Notes: generated by a model from the sequence alone, not told the origin. A stretch of DNA of 62,693 nucleotides from CAG-698 sp964385755 (GCA_964385755.1 CAYLPZ010000010.1:1-62693), one strand, 5' to 3'. Shown: positions 38,061-48,070, counted from the first letter of the stretch. Translations and numbers: made by a program.

Positions 38061-40076
38061 CTAAATATTTTCTTCAACAAACATATTCTTTGTACTAACA
38101 ATCTTACCATTTTTTATAGTTAATTCAATAACCCCTACTTCTTTATTATCTTTATTGGTAGCTATTATAGCAACAACACCATCATTTAATATTGAAATTG
38201 TTGAATACTTGCTGATTGTTAGGATATTAGTATCTGTAGAATACCAATCATATTTCAAACGAGAAGTGGGCTTACCATTAGTAATTATATAACATTGTAG
38301 CTGCTTATCGTTATTCTCTTTAATTTCAATAGCAAATGAACAATCATATAACTTATAATCAACCATTATATTTTTTTGATAATAATAAGTATATCCTTCT
38401 ACTTCAAATGAAAAGTAATATATACCTGGTTCAATAGCATATAACTTACCATCTTTTTCAACAAACTTATCTTTATCATATTTAACATCAACATTATATA
38501 CTTCATTTGTTAAAATATTAGTCAGTTGTGTTGGAATAATTACAGGATCTGATAATTTGCAAATATCATTACTAATTTCTTTAAAATACGGTAATATTTC
38601 TTTTTCTACATATAGTTTCTCAAATACTTTTTGAAATTCTTGGTATTTCCATTCCCCAGTCTCTTTATTAATAATTGAAAAAGTAAATTCTCTATCATAA
38701 TAGCTTAAAAAAGAATCCCAACTAATACATTTGATTCCATAGTTATAACTTACATTTATATAGTACTCAAGCCATTTACTTCTTTCAATAATATTATTTT
38801 TATCACGAGAACCATATTCAGTCATCAAAACTGCAATATTATTGTCTAAAAATTTATCTTTAATATTTTTGAAATGACTGGTTAATTCAATTTGATATTC
38901 TGCTTTTTTATCATCCCAACTTGCTTCATCATATGTACTATCATGCACAAAACCAAAAGGGCCATAATAATGTAAACTAATAATAATATAATCATCATTA
39001 GGAACTTTGAAGCACTTTAAAACTTCATCATTACTATTACCCCATATTGGTGTTATCAATAAATGTCTATATTTATTATTATATCCTTGACTCCTAATAA
39101 TTTCTACAAACTCTTCATTTAATAAATTTAATATTAGTGCACCTTCTCTTGTATATTCATTAGTTATATAATCACGAGGTTCATTTAAAAATGAAAACAT
39201 TAATCTTTCATCATAATCAATAAAATAATTACCTATTTGGTCCCATAGTTTTTTCATAATTTCTACTGTTTTATCATATTGAGAATAATTTAAACTACTC
39301 CAAGCATCTTCATAACTATCATATGAAGTAATAATAACATAAAAATTATATTCTAAAAGTGTATCGACTATCTTTTTAGTTACAATTAGTACATCTTCAT
39401 CAATATCGTAATCTTCATTCATATACTCATACCAATTTATTGGAAGACTAACTATATTAAAACCACTTTGTTTTAATGTTTTTATCATCGGTTCTATATT
39501 ACCATTTAAACTCTTATAATCATCATAATAATCTACAAAATTAAAGCCACCAGTTATATCTTTTATTAACTCAGTTGAAGATATTTTATTTATCGTTAAT
39601 TTTTGATAAACAGCTTTATAAACAACATCATTTGTAACTGCCTCAATTTCTTTATCAAAACCAATAAATTCATAACCATCTTTATAAAATACAGGTATTT
39701 GAGGAAATTCATTATATGCAAGATATTGTACTTCCTTTCCACTTATTAAAGTCCCTTCATCTGAATCAAAAGTAACACAATATATTTTATTTTCCTTAAT
39801 TTGATAATCACATATTATACACTTTAATAGTCTATTATTTAACTCATCCACATATTCTTCAAACTTATGAGAGATAATATCGATTGAACTTGTTTCCAAT
39901 ACTTTGTGACAATTAATACACAACAACTCTTTTATTCCTTCGGTTTTACATGTAGGCTCTTGTAATATTGTCCATTTTAAATTATGGCCATTTTCACATT
40001 CATATTTGTCATCCGTATTGCATGAAATAAGTACAAACATTAAAATAATCATAATTATAATACCAATTTTACGCAT
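38061..40076 (-). CDS. GH5 glycoside hydrolase lipoprotein
   Basis: 671 residues; ATG after GGAGGAT. Lipobox VLISC (Cys19), a Cys/His-rich module (PTCKTEGIKELLC, INCHK, SHKFEEY; about 40-90), then an InlB-like repeat (about 98-160, DGYEFIGF). The GH5 catalytic domain (about 165-500) has acid/base E299 in FSFLNEP and nucleophile E420 in VLMTEYG. An Ig-like tail (about 560-660) includes STDTNILTISKYS. Expected to act on beta-linked glucans or mannans at the cell surface. It lies between rpsR and the accessory genes and is followed by R1 copy 5. Confidence 0.85.
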   Translation of the reverse strand: MRKIGIIIMIILMFVLISCNTDDKYECENGHNLKWTILQEPTCKTEGIKELLCINCHKVLETSSIDIISHKFEEYVDELNNRLLKCIICDYQIKENKIYCVTFDSDEGTLISGKEVQYLAYNEFPQIPVFYKDGYEFIGFDKEIEAVTNDVVYKAVYQKLTINKISSTELIKDITGGFNFVDYYDDYKSLNGNIEPMIKTLKQSGFNIVSLPINWYEYMNEDYDIDEDVLIVTKKIVDTLLEYNFYVIITSYDSYEDAWSSLNYSQYDKTVEIMKKLWDQIGNYFIDYDERLMFSFLNEPRDYITNEYTREGALILNLLNEEFVEIIRSQGYNNKYRHLLITPIWGNSNDEVLKCFKVPNDDYIIISLHYYGPFGFVHDSTYDEASWDDKKAEYQIELTSHFKNIKDKFLDNNIAVLMTEYGSRDKNNIIERSKWLEYYINVSYNYGIKCISWDSFLSYYDREFTFSIINKETGEWKYQEFQKVFEKLYVEKEILPYFKEISNDICKLSDPVIIPTQLTNILTNEVYNVDVKYDKDKFVEKDGKLYAIEPGIYYFSFEVEGYTYYYQKNIMVDYKLYDCSFAIEIKENNDKQLQCYIITNGKPTSRLKYDWYSTDTNILTISKYSTISILNDGVVAIIATNKDNKEVGVIELTIKNGKIVSTKNMFVEENI

Positions 40077-40217
40077 AATTTATCCTCCATATAAAATATT
40101 TAATTAATTAAATTAGAACGTTATTCTTTTCAACTTTATTATATTATACATTGTTTACACTAAAAATCAAATATTTCACTTTTTTAAACACAATTATTAC
40201 ATTTCTAGAGATAAATA

Positions 40218-40252
40218 TAAAAAAGAGCTTAACATGTAGTAATGTTAAGCTT
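40218..40252 (-). terminator. Terminator of the rpsF-ssb-rpsR operon
   Basis: AGCTTAACAT pairs perfectly with ATGTTAAGCT, followed by a T-run on the minus strand, 80 bases after the rpsR stop. Confidence 0.9.
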
Positions 40253-40331
40253 TTGTTTTTGTTATATGTTATTATTACAATTGTATTGAATAGTTTTTTG
40301 CAAAGTAAATTGTATTAATTCAAGTTATAAA

Positions 40332-40565
40332 TTACTCTCTAACGAATGGTAATAATGCCATATGACGAGCACGTTTGATTGCTACTGCTAATTCTCTTTG
40401 ATAAATAGCTTTAGTTCCTGTAACTCTACGAGGAAGGATTTTGCCGCGATCAGAAACGAATTTTCTTAATAATTCAACGTTAGTCCAATCGATTTTTTCA
40501 ATTTTATTATCAGTAAAATAGCAAGTTTTTCTTCTTTTACCACCACGGTAATTGTTCATTGCCAT
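40332..40565 (-). CDS. rpsR: 30S ribosomal protein S18
   Basis: 77 residues; ATG after AGGAGGAAA. Typical S18 with RRKTCYFTDNKIEKIDWTN, GKILPRRVTGT and the conserved C-terminus IKRARHMALLPFVRE. It binds S6 and 16S rRNA in the small-subunit platform. Last gene of rpsF-ssb-rpsR. Its 3' end is duplicated twice in the accessory region (31945-31998 and 35740-35897), so the present C-terminus may itself have arrived with an inserted element while keeping the protein intact. Confidence 0.98.
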   Translation of the reverse strand: MAMNNYRGGKRRKTCYFTDNKIEKIDWTNVELLRKFVSDRGKILPRRVTGTKAIYQRELAVAIKRARHMALLPFVRE

Positions 40566-40595
40566 AATTGTTTCCTCCTAATAATGTTTTTTGTC

Positions 40596-41126
40596 TTAGT
40601 TGAACGGAAGGTCATCATCTGTAATATTATTTTTAGATATTAATTTTGCAAAAGGATCTTCAGGTTCTTCTTTAGACTTTGTGCTAGGGATTTCAAATGG
40701 ATTTCCCTTTCTTTGTTGACTAAATTGATCAAATGAAGGTTGTTCATATTGATCTTGATAGTCAGGAATATCATAAGAATTGATGTCTGAATAACCAGAG
40801 TTATCTCGAGCATTCTTTGACTCTAAGAACTGAATATTTTCACATATTACCTCAGTAATATTACGTTTAGCTCCATTTTGATCTTCATATGATCTAACTT
40901 GTAATTGACCTTCAACACCAATTAAACTTCCTTTACGCATAAATCTTGCTAAATTGTCTGCTAAATTTCTCCAAGCAACACAATTAATAAAGTCAGTTTT
41001 CTTTTCTTGTCCAGTTCTTTGAATACGATCAACTGCAACTGCAAATTGAACAACTGAAATATCTGTGTTAGTCTTACGAAGTTCTGGATCTCTAACAAGT
41101 CTTCCAACAAGGATAACTTTATTCAT
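40596..41126 (-). CDS. ssb: Single-stranded DNA-binding protein
   Basis: 176 residues. An N-terminal OB fold (MNKVILVGRLVRDPELR, FINCVAWRNLADN, GSLIGVEGQLQVRSYE) is followed by a flexible linker and the acidic tip DDDLPF that recruits replication and repair partners. Middle gene of the operon, 30 bases from rpsR and 18 from rpsF. Works at replication forks. Confidence 0.97.
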   Translation of the reverse strand: MNKVILVGRLVRDPELRKTNTDISVVQFAVAVDRIQRTGQEKKTDFINCVAWRNLADNLARFMRKGSLIGVEGQLQVRSYEDQNGAKRNITEVICENIQFLESKNARDNSGYSDINSYDIPDYQDQYEQPSFDQFSQQRKGNPFEIPSTKSKEEPEDPFAKLISKNNITDDDLPFN

Positions 41127-41144
41127 TCTTACAATCTCCTTATA

Positions 41145-41426
41145 TTATTCTTTTACTAAAATATGTCTAATAATATCTTCTTTAATGTTACAAATACGAT
41201 CATATTCAGCTGCTGATTCTTTGCTAGCATTAACAACGAATTTTACATAGTAGCCTTTTTTGAAATCATCGATTTCATATGCTAGATCTCTAATTCCCCA
41301 TTCATTAACTTCTAAAATGCTTCCGCCTTTGTCTGTGAAAATTGCATTGATTTCAGCAATTACTTGTTGGAAACCTTCTTCAGTTAGTGTTGGGCGAATA
41401 ATGTACATACCAGTATAGTTTTTCAT
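41145..41426 (-). CDS. rpsF: 30S ribosomal protein S6
   Basis: 93 residues (MKNYTGMYIIRPTLTEEG, GKKGYYVKF-like KKGYYVKFVVNA). Binds S18 in the small-subunit platform. First gene of the operon; ATG after AGGAGGTGCG. Confidence 0.97.
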   Translation of the reverse strand: MKNYTGMYIIRPTLTEEGFQQVIAEINAIFTDKGGSILEVNEWGIRDLAYEIDDFKKGYYVKFVVNASKESAAEYDRICNIKEDIIRHILVKE

Positions 41427-41439
41427 TTTTTCGCACCTC

Positions 41440-41510
41440 CTTTTGGTCTTTTGGCTTCTTTTTGAAGCAAGGGTGAGTTCTTTCTCACATCTATTTATTT
41501 TACCATAATT
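41440..41510 (-). promoter_or_regulatory. Putative structured leader of the rpsF operon
   Basis: On the minus strand two small hairpins, GTGAG...CTCAC and GCTTC...GAAGC, lie just before the rpsF ribosome binding site. This is the position of the known S6:S18 autoregulatory leader, but I cannot confirm its conserved motif. Confidence 0.35.
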
Positions 41511-41551
41511 CGTCTTAAAAGTAAAGTGATTTTTTATTTATTTTATATATT

Positions 41552-41583
41552 TAAAAAATGCTAACAATATTATGCTAGCATTT
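41552..41583 (-). terminator. Terminator of the P-type ATPase gene
   Basis: ATGCTA...TAGCAT stem with T-run on the minus strand, immediately after the stop at 41592. Confidence 0.85.
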
Positions 41584-41591
41584 CTCTATAC

Positions 41592-44261
41592 CTATTTCTT
41601 TTTTGCGGCAGGGATAATATGAAGGGTTACAAGTAACATCTTTATAAAAGACATTGCAGGGTATGCTGCTTGTAATAATACAATTAAAAGTAGCCATTCA
41701 GTTCCTGAAAACTTACTATAATCAAGTCCCGCCTTATTACTAAACCATGGAACAAAGACGAAAATCATTATAAAAATAAATACTACAGATATTAATAGTT
41801 TACGCATTGTATTCATTGGTTTACATGTATCAATTAACACAAAGAACATAACTGCAGTTGTAACTATTGATGAAATAGTAAAATATACTTCTTTTATACA
41901 AAGTTCATCAAATAATAACCCATCTTTAAATTCTATTCCTTGTGCAAAATATAAAAATAATTGAAATACCACAACAGTTAAAGTACCTGGCAAAATTTCT
42001 CTTAAAACATTTGTGATAAATTTACCATTTATTGGTTCATTATTTGGTTGAATAGCCAAAATTGTAGTCGCAAAGCCTAAGATAATATATTCGATCATCA
42101 TTAAGTTTTTAGCTTCAAATGGAAAATTCGTATTAAATGCGGTAACAAGACCTTTAGTTGTGAAACCAATTATAATATACATTATTGCAATTAATGCCGC
42201 GAACAAGTTCTTAGTTAAATATAGCGAAGAAGTTTTTTGAATATTATTAATTACTCTTCTACCTTCTTTTACTACTTTCGGCATTGATGAGAAGTTTGAA
42301 TCCATTAATACTAAATGGGAAACATATCTTGTTGCTTCACTTCCTGAAGCCATCGCAATACTGCAATCAGCTTCTTTTAACGCTGGAATATCATTAACAC
42401 CGTCACCAGTCATCGCAACTACTTTTCCAGCTTTTTTGAGTGTTTGAACAATTAATTTCTTTTGACTTGGAGAAACACGTCCAAATATTGTATAATCAAA
42501 GACTTTTTCTTTAATTTCTTCATCAGTCATATTATTAAGATTAATATAATTATCAGCACCTTCAATGCCGACTCTATTAGCAATAATAGACACTGTTTCA
42601 GGGTTATCACCAGAAATTACTTTTATATCAACATCATTTTGTTTAAAGAAACTTATTGTATCTGCCGCATCATCTCTAATATGATCTTGTAAAACAATTA
42701 GTGCTAATGGTTTAATATAACGTGGAAGATCTTCACCTTTTATTTTATTAGTTGTATAACCAAGCACTAGAACACGACAACCTTGATGAGCAAATCTATC
42801 AACTTTAGCACTTATCTTTTCATAGTGTTCTTTAACAACAAAGTCAGGAGCACCAAGAATAAATGTTCCTTCTGTACCAAATGTTACTGCACTATATTTT
42901 CTTTTTGATGAAAAAGGAATAATCTCTGTAGGTGATAAAACACTATTTTTATCAAAGTATTTAATTAATGCGTCACTAGTTGGGTTTGTTTCTTTAAATG
43001 CATTCATCATTGATCCAACAATTTCACGAATAGTATAGTCAGTTGTGTTGTTTACTTCTACACAATCACACACGCGCATTGTACCATCTGTGATAGTTCC
43101 TGTTTTATCTAAGCATAACACATTTACACGTGCAAGCATTTCAATACAGTATAATTCTTGTACTAAAGTATTATTCTTTCCAAGTCTATGTACACCAACA
43201 AATAAAGCAACAGAAGTTAGTAAGAATAAACCCGCAGGAATCATTGCTAAAATGATATAAGAAACTTGTTTAATGCTTTGGAATATTTTAATCCATTCAG
43301 TGCTTTGGGAATGAGCTAAAATATAAAGAATAGCAATTGGAAAAATTAAAATTGTAATGATTCTAATTACACTTTTAAGAGTTCTTAATAGTTCTGATTT
43401 TGGTGGTGTATATTTTTTTGCATCACTACTCATTTTTTCAATGAAACAATCTTTACCAACAGTATCAGCTCTAGCTATACATGTTCCACTTGATAAAAAC
43501 GAGCCAGAAAACAATTTACCGCCAACTCCTTTTTGAATAGCATCAGCCTCACCAGTTAATAATGCTTCATTAACTTCGATACTACCATCAAGAATGATAC
43601 AATCTGCACAAATTTGTTTTCCTGCTTGTAGATATAAAATATCATCTAAAACTACTTCTTCAGTAGCAATTTTAATTTTCTCACCATTTCTAATTACAAT
43701 TGCACTTGGCGCAGACATTATTCTCATCTTATCAACAGTCATCTTAGCTCTAACTTCTTGAAAAATACCAATAAATAGATTAGCAAAAACAACTACTAAA
43801 AAGAATAAATTACTATAATCTTCAAGGATAATTAAAATAATCGCAATAACGAAATATAAAATATTAAAAAAAGTAAAAATATTAGACAAAACAATTCCTA
43901 AATATGATTTACCTTTATTATTAGTGTTTTTATTGACATATCCTTGTTCAATTCTTTTCGCAACTTGTTCATCATTAAGTCCAACATTTATATCAACATC
44001 TATAAATCTTTCGATATCATCTTTAATGATTGTTTCTTCTTCAAAATTTTTAATATCAAATTCTTCTGTTGTCTCAACCTTAGGTATATTTGCTATTTCC
44101 TTCTCTTTGATGGCTTTTAATGTGTCACTTGTTTCATTATCTATTATAACTGGTTCGGTTGGAACAACATCTTCTTTTTCCACTTCAATAGGTTCTTCTA
44201 GTTTCTCAAGCTGTTCATCTGTAAACAGTGTATTAACTTTTTTTCTACTCTTTTTTTCCAT
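41592..44261 (-). CDS. Cation-translocating P-type ATPase
   Basis: 889 residues. An acidic N-terminal extension (1-105) precedes the transporter core: actuator motif LLTGEADA (in place of the usual TGES), phosphorylation site DKTGTITDG, and hinge MTGDGVNDIPAL, with about ten membrane segments in a 2-2-6 arrangement. The sequence type resembles the CtpE/YfgQ-like group, some of which move calcium; the ion cannot be assigned here. Monocistronic, between the rpsF operon and a metabolic block. Confidence 0.88.
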   Translation of the reverse strand: MEKKSRKKVNTLFTDEQLEKLEEPIEVEKEDVVPTEPVIIDNETSDTLKAIKEKEIANIPKVETTEEFDIKNFEEETIIKDDIERFIDVDINVGLNDEQVAKRIEQGYVNKNTNNKGKSYLGIVLSNIFTFFNILYFVIAIILIILEDYSNLFFLVVVFANLFIGIFQEVRAKMTVDKMRIMSAPSAIVIRNGEKIKIATEEVVLDDILYLQAGKQICADCIILDGSIEVNEALLTGEADAIQKGVGGKLFSGSFLSSGTCIARADTVGKDCFIEKMSSDAKKYTPPKSELLRTLKSVIRIITILIFPIAILYILAHSQSTEWIKIFQSIKQVSYIILAMIPAGLFLLTSVALFVGVHRLGKNNTLVQELYCIEMLARVNVLCLDKTGTITDGTMRVCDCVEVNNTTDYTIREIVGSMMNAFKETNPTSDALIKYFDKNSVLSPTEIIPFSSKRKYSAVTFGTEGTFILGAPDFVVKEHYEKISAKVDRFAHQGCRVLVLGYTTNKIKGEDLPRYIKPLALIVLQDHIRDDAADTISFFKQNDVDIKVISGDNPETVSIIANRVGIEGADNYINLNNMTDEEIKEKVFDYTIFGRVSPSQKKLIVQTLKKAGKVVAMTGDGVNDIPALKEADCSIAMASGSEATRYVSHLVLMDSNFSSMPKVVKEGRRVINNIQKTSSLYLTKNLFAALIAIMYIIIGFTTKGLVTAFNTNFPFEAKNLMMIEYIILGFATTILAIQPNNEPINGKFITNVLREILPGTLTVVVFQLFLYFAQGIEFKDGLLFDELCIKEVYFTISSIVTTAVMFFVLIDTCKPMNTMRKLLISVVFIFIMIFVFVPWFSNKAGLDYSKFSGTEWLLLIVLLQAAYPAMSFIKMLLVTLHIIPAAKKK

Positions 44262-44339
44262 ATAATCACCTACTTTTATATGGTTTTATTTTACCATAAT
44301 ACCTCATTTTCTTCAATAAAAATATTATATTTATTTATT

Positions 44340-44370
44340 AAAAAACAAACGGAAAACTCCATTTGTTTAT
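44340..44370 (-). terminator. Terminator of the DJ-1/PfpI gene cluster
   Basis: AAACAAATGGA pairs with TCCGTTTGTTT on the minus strand and is followed by T-rich sequence. It overlaps the last codons of the DJ-1/PfpI gene. Confidence 0.75.
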
Positions 44371-44915
44371 TTTTTATTTTTTCCTTTGATTGACATTTCA
44401 ACTTGTTTTGCTTTTTCTTTGCCTAATAATTTTTCCACAATTGCTAAAGCAAAATCAACTGTATATCCCATTGATTTACCTGTAATAAATTTATTAACCA
44501 CTACTGCTTTTTTAGTATAGTTTCCTTCCATATTTTCTTCACAACCTGGAAAACATGTATATTTCATACCATTAAAAAGTCCGTGCTTTGCAACTACCAT
44601 TGGAGCTGCACAAATTGTAAAAATATACTTTTCATTGCTATTAAAATACTTAATGATTTCTTCTACTCTATTATCATAATATAAATATTTCATAACAGCC
44701 CTACCACCAGGAATAATTACAAAATCATATTCCTCTAAGTCAATATCTTTGTAAAAGCAGTCGACAATTAGTTTTAAACCTGATTGTGTTGTAACAACTT
44801 TATCATCTGACATATTTACAAGTATTGGTTTAATACCTGCTCTATTTAATATATCTATAGTTGTTATTGCTTCAGTATCCTCAAATTCGTTTTGAATCAA
44901 TATTATACCCTTCAT
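44367..44915 (-). CDS. DJ-1/PfpI family protein
   Basis: 182 residues. Flavodoxin-like fold with the nucleophile elbow FTICAAPMV (catalytic or redox Cys) and the acidic partner in DFVIIPGGRA. Family members act as deglycases, chaperones or peptidases; the precise reaction is open. 8 bases downstream of the M42 peptidase gene, so co-transcribed. Confidence 0.85.
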   Translation of the reverse strand: MKGIILIQNEFEDTEAITTIDILNRAGIKPILVNMSDDKVVTTQSGLKLIVDCFYKDIDLEEYDFVIIPGGRAVMKYLYYDNRVEEIIKYFNSNEKYIFTICAAPMVVAKHGLFNGMKYTCFPGCEENMEGNYTKKAVVVNKFITGKSMGYTVDFALAIVEKLLGKEKAKQVEMSIKGKNKK

Positions 44916-44923
44916 AAGTAAAC

Positions 44924-45964
44924 CTATCCTAATATTTTTTTAAGTTTGTCTTCATCAAAATCTGTAATGATTAATTCAATAATTCTACACACTTGCTCGA
45001 CATCATCTAAATCAACCATTGTTGATGGTGAATGAATATAACGGCCAGGAACTCCTATAGTGGTTGCTAAAGTGCCACTACCAATATATTGTGCTGCCCC
45101 CGCATCTGTTCCGCCACGTGATTTAAAGTATTGATATTTAACTTCATTTGCTTCTGCTAATGAAGTAATATATGATTTTAATTTTGGATTCATTATGCAA
45201 CCCGGATCAAAATATCTTACTAAAAAACCACCGCCTAAACGTCCTTCTTCAGGTTTTCCTAAATAATCCATCATCGGACTCACATCAACTGTAATAAATA
45301 AATCAGGTTCAATCATTTGAGTAGCTACTCTTCCACCTCTTAAACCTACTTCTTCTTGCACAGTTCCACCAAGATATACTATATTATTATGTTTAATATT
45401 TTGCATTTTTTCTGCAAGTTCACAAATAACACTACAACCAATACGATCATCAAATGCTTTATTTACAATTCTTTTTTGATTTTCTGTGACATAAAAGTAA
45501 TCTACGGGAGTAACAAAGCAGCCTATTTCTATGCCTAATTTTCTTACTTCTTCACCACTTTCAGCACCAATATCAATTAGTAAATCTTCGACTGTAAAAG
45601 AATTATCTTTTTTAATATGTGGAGGAACTGAAGAAATCACACCTTTTATCAATTTATGATCTTTAGTTTCTACATATACATTTGTAGAAACTAGCACTTC
45701 TGGATTAATCCCACCAATAGCTATCATTTTCATTAAGCCATTACTTCCTATCGAAGTAACCATCATTCCAATTTCATCCATATGTGCACAAATCATAATC
45801 TTTGGTCCATTTGAACCATAAACACCGAAAACACCACCTAAACGATCTTCAATTATTTTATCAGATGTCTTTAGTTTCTCTTTCATATATGCTTTAATAT
45901 TATGTTCATTTCCACTTGGCCCATGAAGGGATGATACTTCTTTTATTAAATCTATATTAATCAT
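44924..45964 (-). CDS. M42 family metallo-aminopeptidase
   Basis: 346 residues. The metal ligands and catalytic residues of M42 are visible: CAHMDEIG (His), NKAFDDRIG (bridging Asp), VQEEVGLRG (catalytic Glu pair), TVDVSPMMD, GGTDAGAAQ and RYIHSPSTM (His). Cuts N-terminal residues from peptides in the cytoplasm; some members were named glucanases in error. 12 bases downstream of trmB. Confidence 0.9.
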   Translation of the reverse strand: MINIDLIKEVSSLHGPSGNEHNIKAYMKEKLKTSDKIIEDRLGGVFGVYGSNGPKIMICAHMDEIGMMVTSIGSNGLMKMIAIGGINPEVLVSTNVYVETKDHKLIKGVISSVPPHIKKDNSFTVEDLLIDIGAESGEEVRKLGIEIGCFVTPVDYFYVTENQKRIVNKAFDDRIGCSVICELAEKMQNIKHNNIVYLGGTVQEEVGLRGGRVATQMIEPDLFITVDVSPMMDYLGKPEEGRLGGGFLVRYFDPGCIMNPKLKSYITSLAEANEVKYQYFKSRGGTDAGAAQYIGSGTLATTIGVPGRYIHSPSTMVDLDDVEQVCRIIELIITDFDEDKLKKILG

Positions 45965-45976
45965 ATCAAGCTCCTA

Positions 45977-46618
45977 TTATTTATTAATTTTTAATTTTAT
46001 AAAGTAAATAACATTACCAAGACTAGTAAATTTATCTTCATATTCTGTCGTAATAATGTTTTCATAACCTGAGTTATGCAAATCTAAACTTAAATCTAAA
46101 AATTCTAAATTTTCTTTATGAAATGAAATAACCGAATATTCAAATAATTTACGATTATCTGTTTTAAATTCAATTTCCCCATCTTTTTTAATAATTTTCT
46201 TATACACATTTATAAAACTAGCACTTGTGAGTCTTCTTTTTTCATGTCTTGATTTTGGCCAAGGATCAGAAAAATTTAAATATATTTTATCAATTTCCCC
46301 ATCTTCAAAGACATCACCTAATTTTAGTGCATCTATATTAATCATTTTTAAATTATCAAGTTTTAATTCATCAACTTGCTTTCCTGCTTTATAAATTATA
46401 CTATTTGAAAGTTCACAACCAATATAGTTTATATTAGGATTTGTTTGTGCGTATGTTTTAATAAATTTCCCTTTCCCCATTCCTATTTCTAGATGTATGG
46501 GATTATTATTATTAAATAATTCATGCCATTTACCTTTATATTCTTCAGGGTTTTCAATAATAATATGGGAATATTTCTTTATTTTTTCTTCTACATTTTT
46601 TACTTTTCTTAAACGCAT
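45977..46618 (-). CDS. trmB: tRNA (guanine-N7-)-methyltransferase
   Basis: 213 residues. SAM site LEIGMGKGKFI, NISNIDA-like MINIDALKL, and the signature NFSDPWPKSRHEKRRL, with a C-terminal EYEDKFTSLG. Makes m7G46 in tRNA. Ends 12 bases before the M42 gene and follows pepV by 10 bases. Confidence 0.95.
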   Translation of the reverse strand: MRLRKVKNVEEKIKKYSHIIIENPEEYKGKWHELFNNNNPIHLEIGMGKGKFIKTYAQTNPNINYIGCELSNSIIYKAGKQVDELKLDNLKMINIDALKLGDVFEDGEIDKIYLNFSDPWPKSRHEKRRLTSASFINVYKKIIKKDGEIEFKTDNRKLFEYSVISFHKENLEFLDLSLDLHNSGYENIITTEYEDKFTSLGNVIYFIKLKINK

Positions 46619-46628
46619 ATTTCTACCC

Positions 46629-47957
46629 TTATTTGTTTACATTATAAATTGCATCTGTAATTATTACTCCTGCTCTTAATAAGCTATCTATAGAAATAAA
46701 TTCATTAGGTTCATGAGCCATCTCTATTTCTCCAGGGAACATTACTCCAAACGCAACACCATTATTTATATGACGAGCATATGTTCCTCCACCAATTGTT
46801 TTTAGTGGTGATGGTTTTTCATATCTTAAATAAGACTCATATAATGATGTAATAAATTCAGATTTAGGATCAACATAGTGGTATGTCATATTATGAAGAC
46901 ATTTTACTTCTACACCATATTCTTTTGCTTGGCTACTAAACTCTTCGAAGAACTTTTCAAAATCTAAATTTTTAGGATAACGGAAATTAATTAGAAGTTT
47001 TGATTCTTCTTTCATTTCTAGTACTCCAATATTCATTGTTAAATCTCCCATTTCTTCATCAGTTACATTTAAATTCATGTCTTTTAATCTTGTATCCATT
47101 AATTTATCATAAATGAATTTAATAAATAAATCATCGGTTTTATCATGAATATATGAAACAAACTCCTTAATGGCATTAAGTCCATTATTAGGTTCCATAG
47201 CATGAGCACTTTTTCCTTCAATATAGTAATAACCATTATCTTCTTTAAAGTTTTGCTTGTTTAGACAATCTTCACAGTTTTGATATTTAAATTTACACCA
47301 TGGAGCTACTACATTTAATCGTACTCCACCATACGCTTCAATTCCGCTATCATTTTTCTTAGTTAGTTCAAAAGATGCAATACCTTTTTCACCATATATA
47401 ATTGGAAAATCCGCATCAGGTGAAATACCTAGTGTTGGATTTTCTTCTGCTTCTAAGTAACGAATTAATCCTCTTGAACCAGTCTCTTCATCAGTTCCGA
47501 CAATTAATCTTATTCTTCTTTTCAATTTAACATTAAGATCTTTTAACACCTTTAAAGCGTATAATGATGCAACAGCTGGACCTTTGTCATCACTTGAACC
47601 ACGACCAAAAATCTTTCCATCTTCAATCCATGGAGAAAATGGCGGATTTTTCCACTCACCATCTGCTGGCACAACATCTAAATGACACAATACCGCAAAT
47701 ATTTCCTCTCCTTCACCATATTCAACATGCCCACAAACACCTTCAACATTTTTTGTTACAAACCCCATAGAAGAAGCAAGTTCAAGAAATCTATCTAAAG
47801 CAATTTTATTATTAATACCAAATGGATATACTCTTCCATTAACTTCTTCATTTTCTACTAAAACACTAGGAATCTTTATTAATTCCATTGTATTTTTAAT
47901 AATTTCATCTTTATATTTTAGATACTCGCTTTTGAAGTCATAAATATAATTAGTCAT
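46629..47957 (-). CDS. pepV: Xaa-His dipeptidase PepV-like (M20)
   Basis: 442 residues; start at 47957 after AAGGTG. Metal ligands of the M20 family: LCHLDVVPADG, GRGSSDDKGP, GTDEETGSRG, SPDADFP and the C-terminal AHEPNEF. Includes the lid domain with KSAHAMEPN. Hydrolyses dipeptides in the cytoplasm; fits the neighbouring aminopeptidase. Confidence 0.92.
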   Translation of the reverse strand: MTNYIYDFKSEYLKYKDEIIKNTMELIKIPSVLVENEEVNGRVYPFGINNKIALDRFLELASSMGFVTKNVEGVCGHVEYGEGEEIFAVLCHLDVVPADGEWKNPPFSPWIEDGKIFGRGSSDDKGPAVASLYALKVLKDLNVKLKRRIRLIVGTDEETGSRGLIRYLEAEENPTLGISPDADFPIIYGEKGIASFELTKKNDSGIEAYGGVRLNVVAPWCKFKYQNCEDCLNKQNFKEDNGYYYIEGKSAHAMEPNNGLNAIKEFVSYIHDKTDDLFIKFIYDKLMDTRLKDMNLNVTDEEMGDLTMNIGVLEMKEESKLLINFRYPKNLDFEKFFEEFSSQAKEYGVEVKCLHNMTYHYVDPKSEFITSLYESYLRYEKPSPLKTIGGGTYARHINNGVAFGVMFPGEIEMAHEPNEFISIDSLLRAGVIITDAIYNVNK

Positions 47958-48039
47958 AAACATCACCTTTTCCTTATAATACTTACATTTATTATTTTAT
48001 TATATCATAATATTTAAATTTTTATAATATTAAAATAAG

Positions 48040-48070
48040 AAAAGTGCGTAGTTTTTAACTACGCATTTCT
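48040..48070 (-). terminator. Terminator of transketolase
   Basis: TGCGTAGT...ACTACGCA stem (48045-48065) with T-rich sequence on the minus strand; the tkt stop codon lies inside the stem. Confidence 0.8.

Noticed and set aside
41427..41591. Confident S6:S18 leader RNA
   Set aside because: Two hairpins are visible, but the conserved binding motif could not be verified by eye, so it is listed only as putative.
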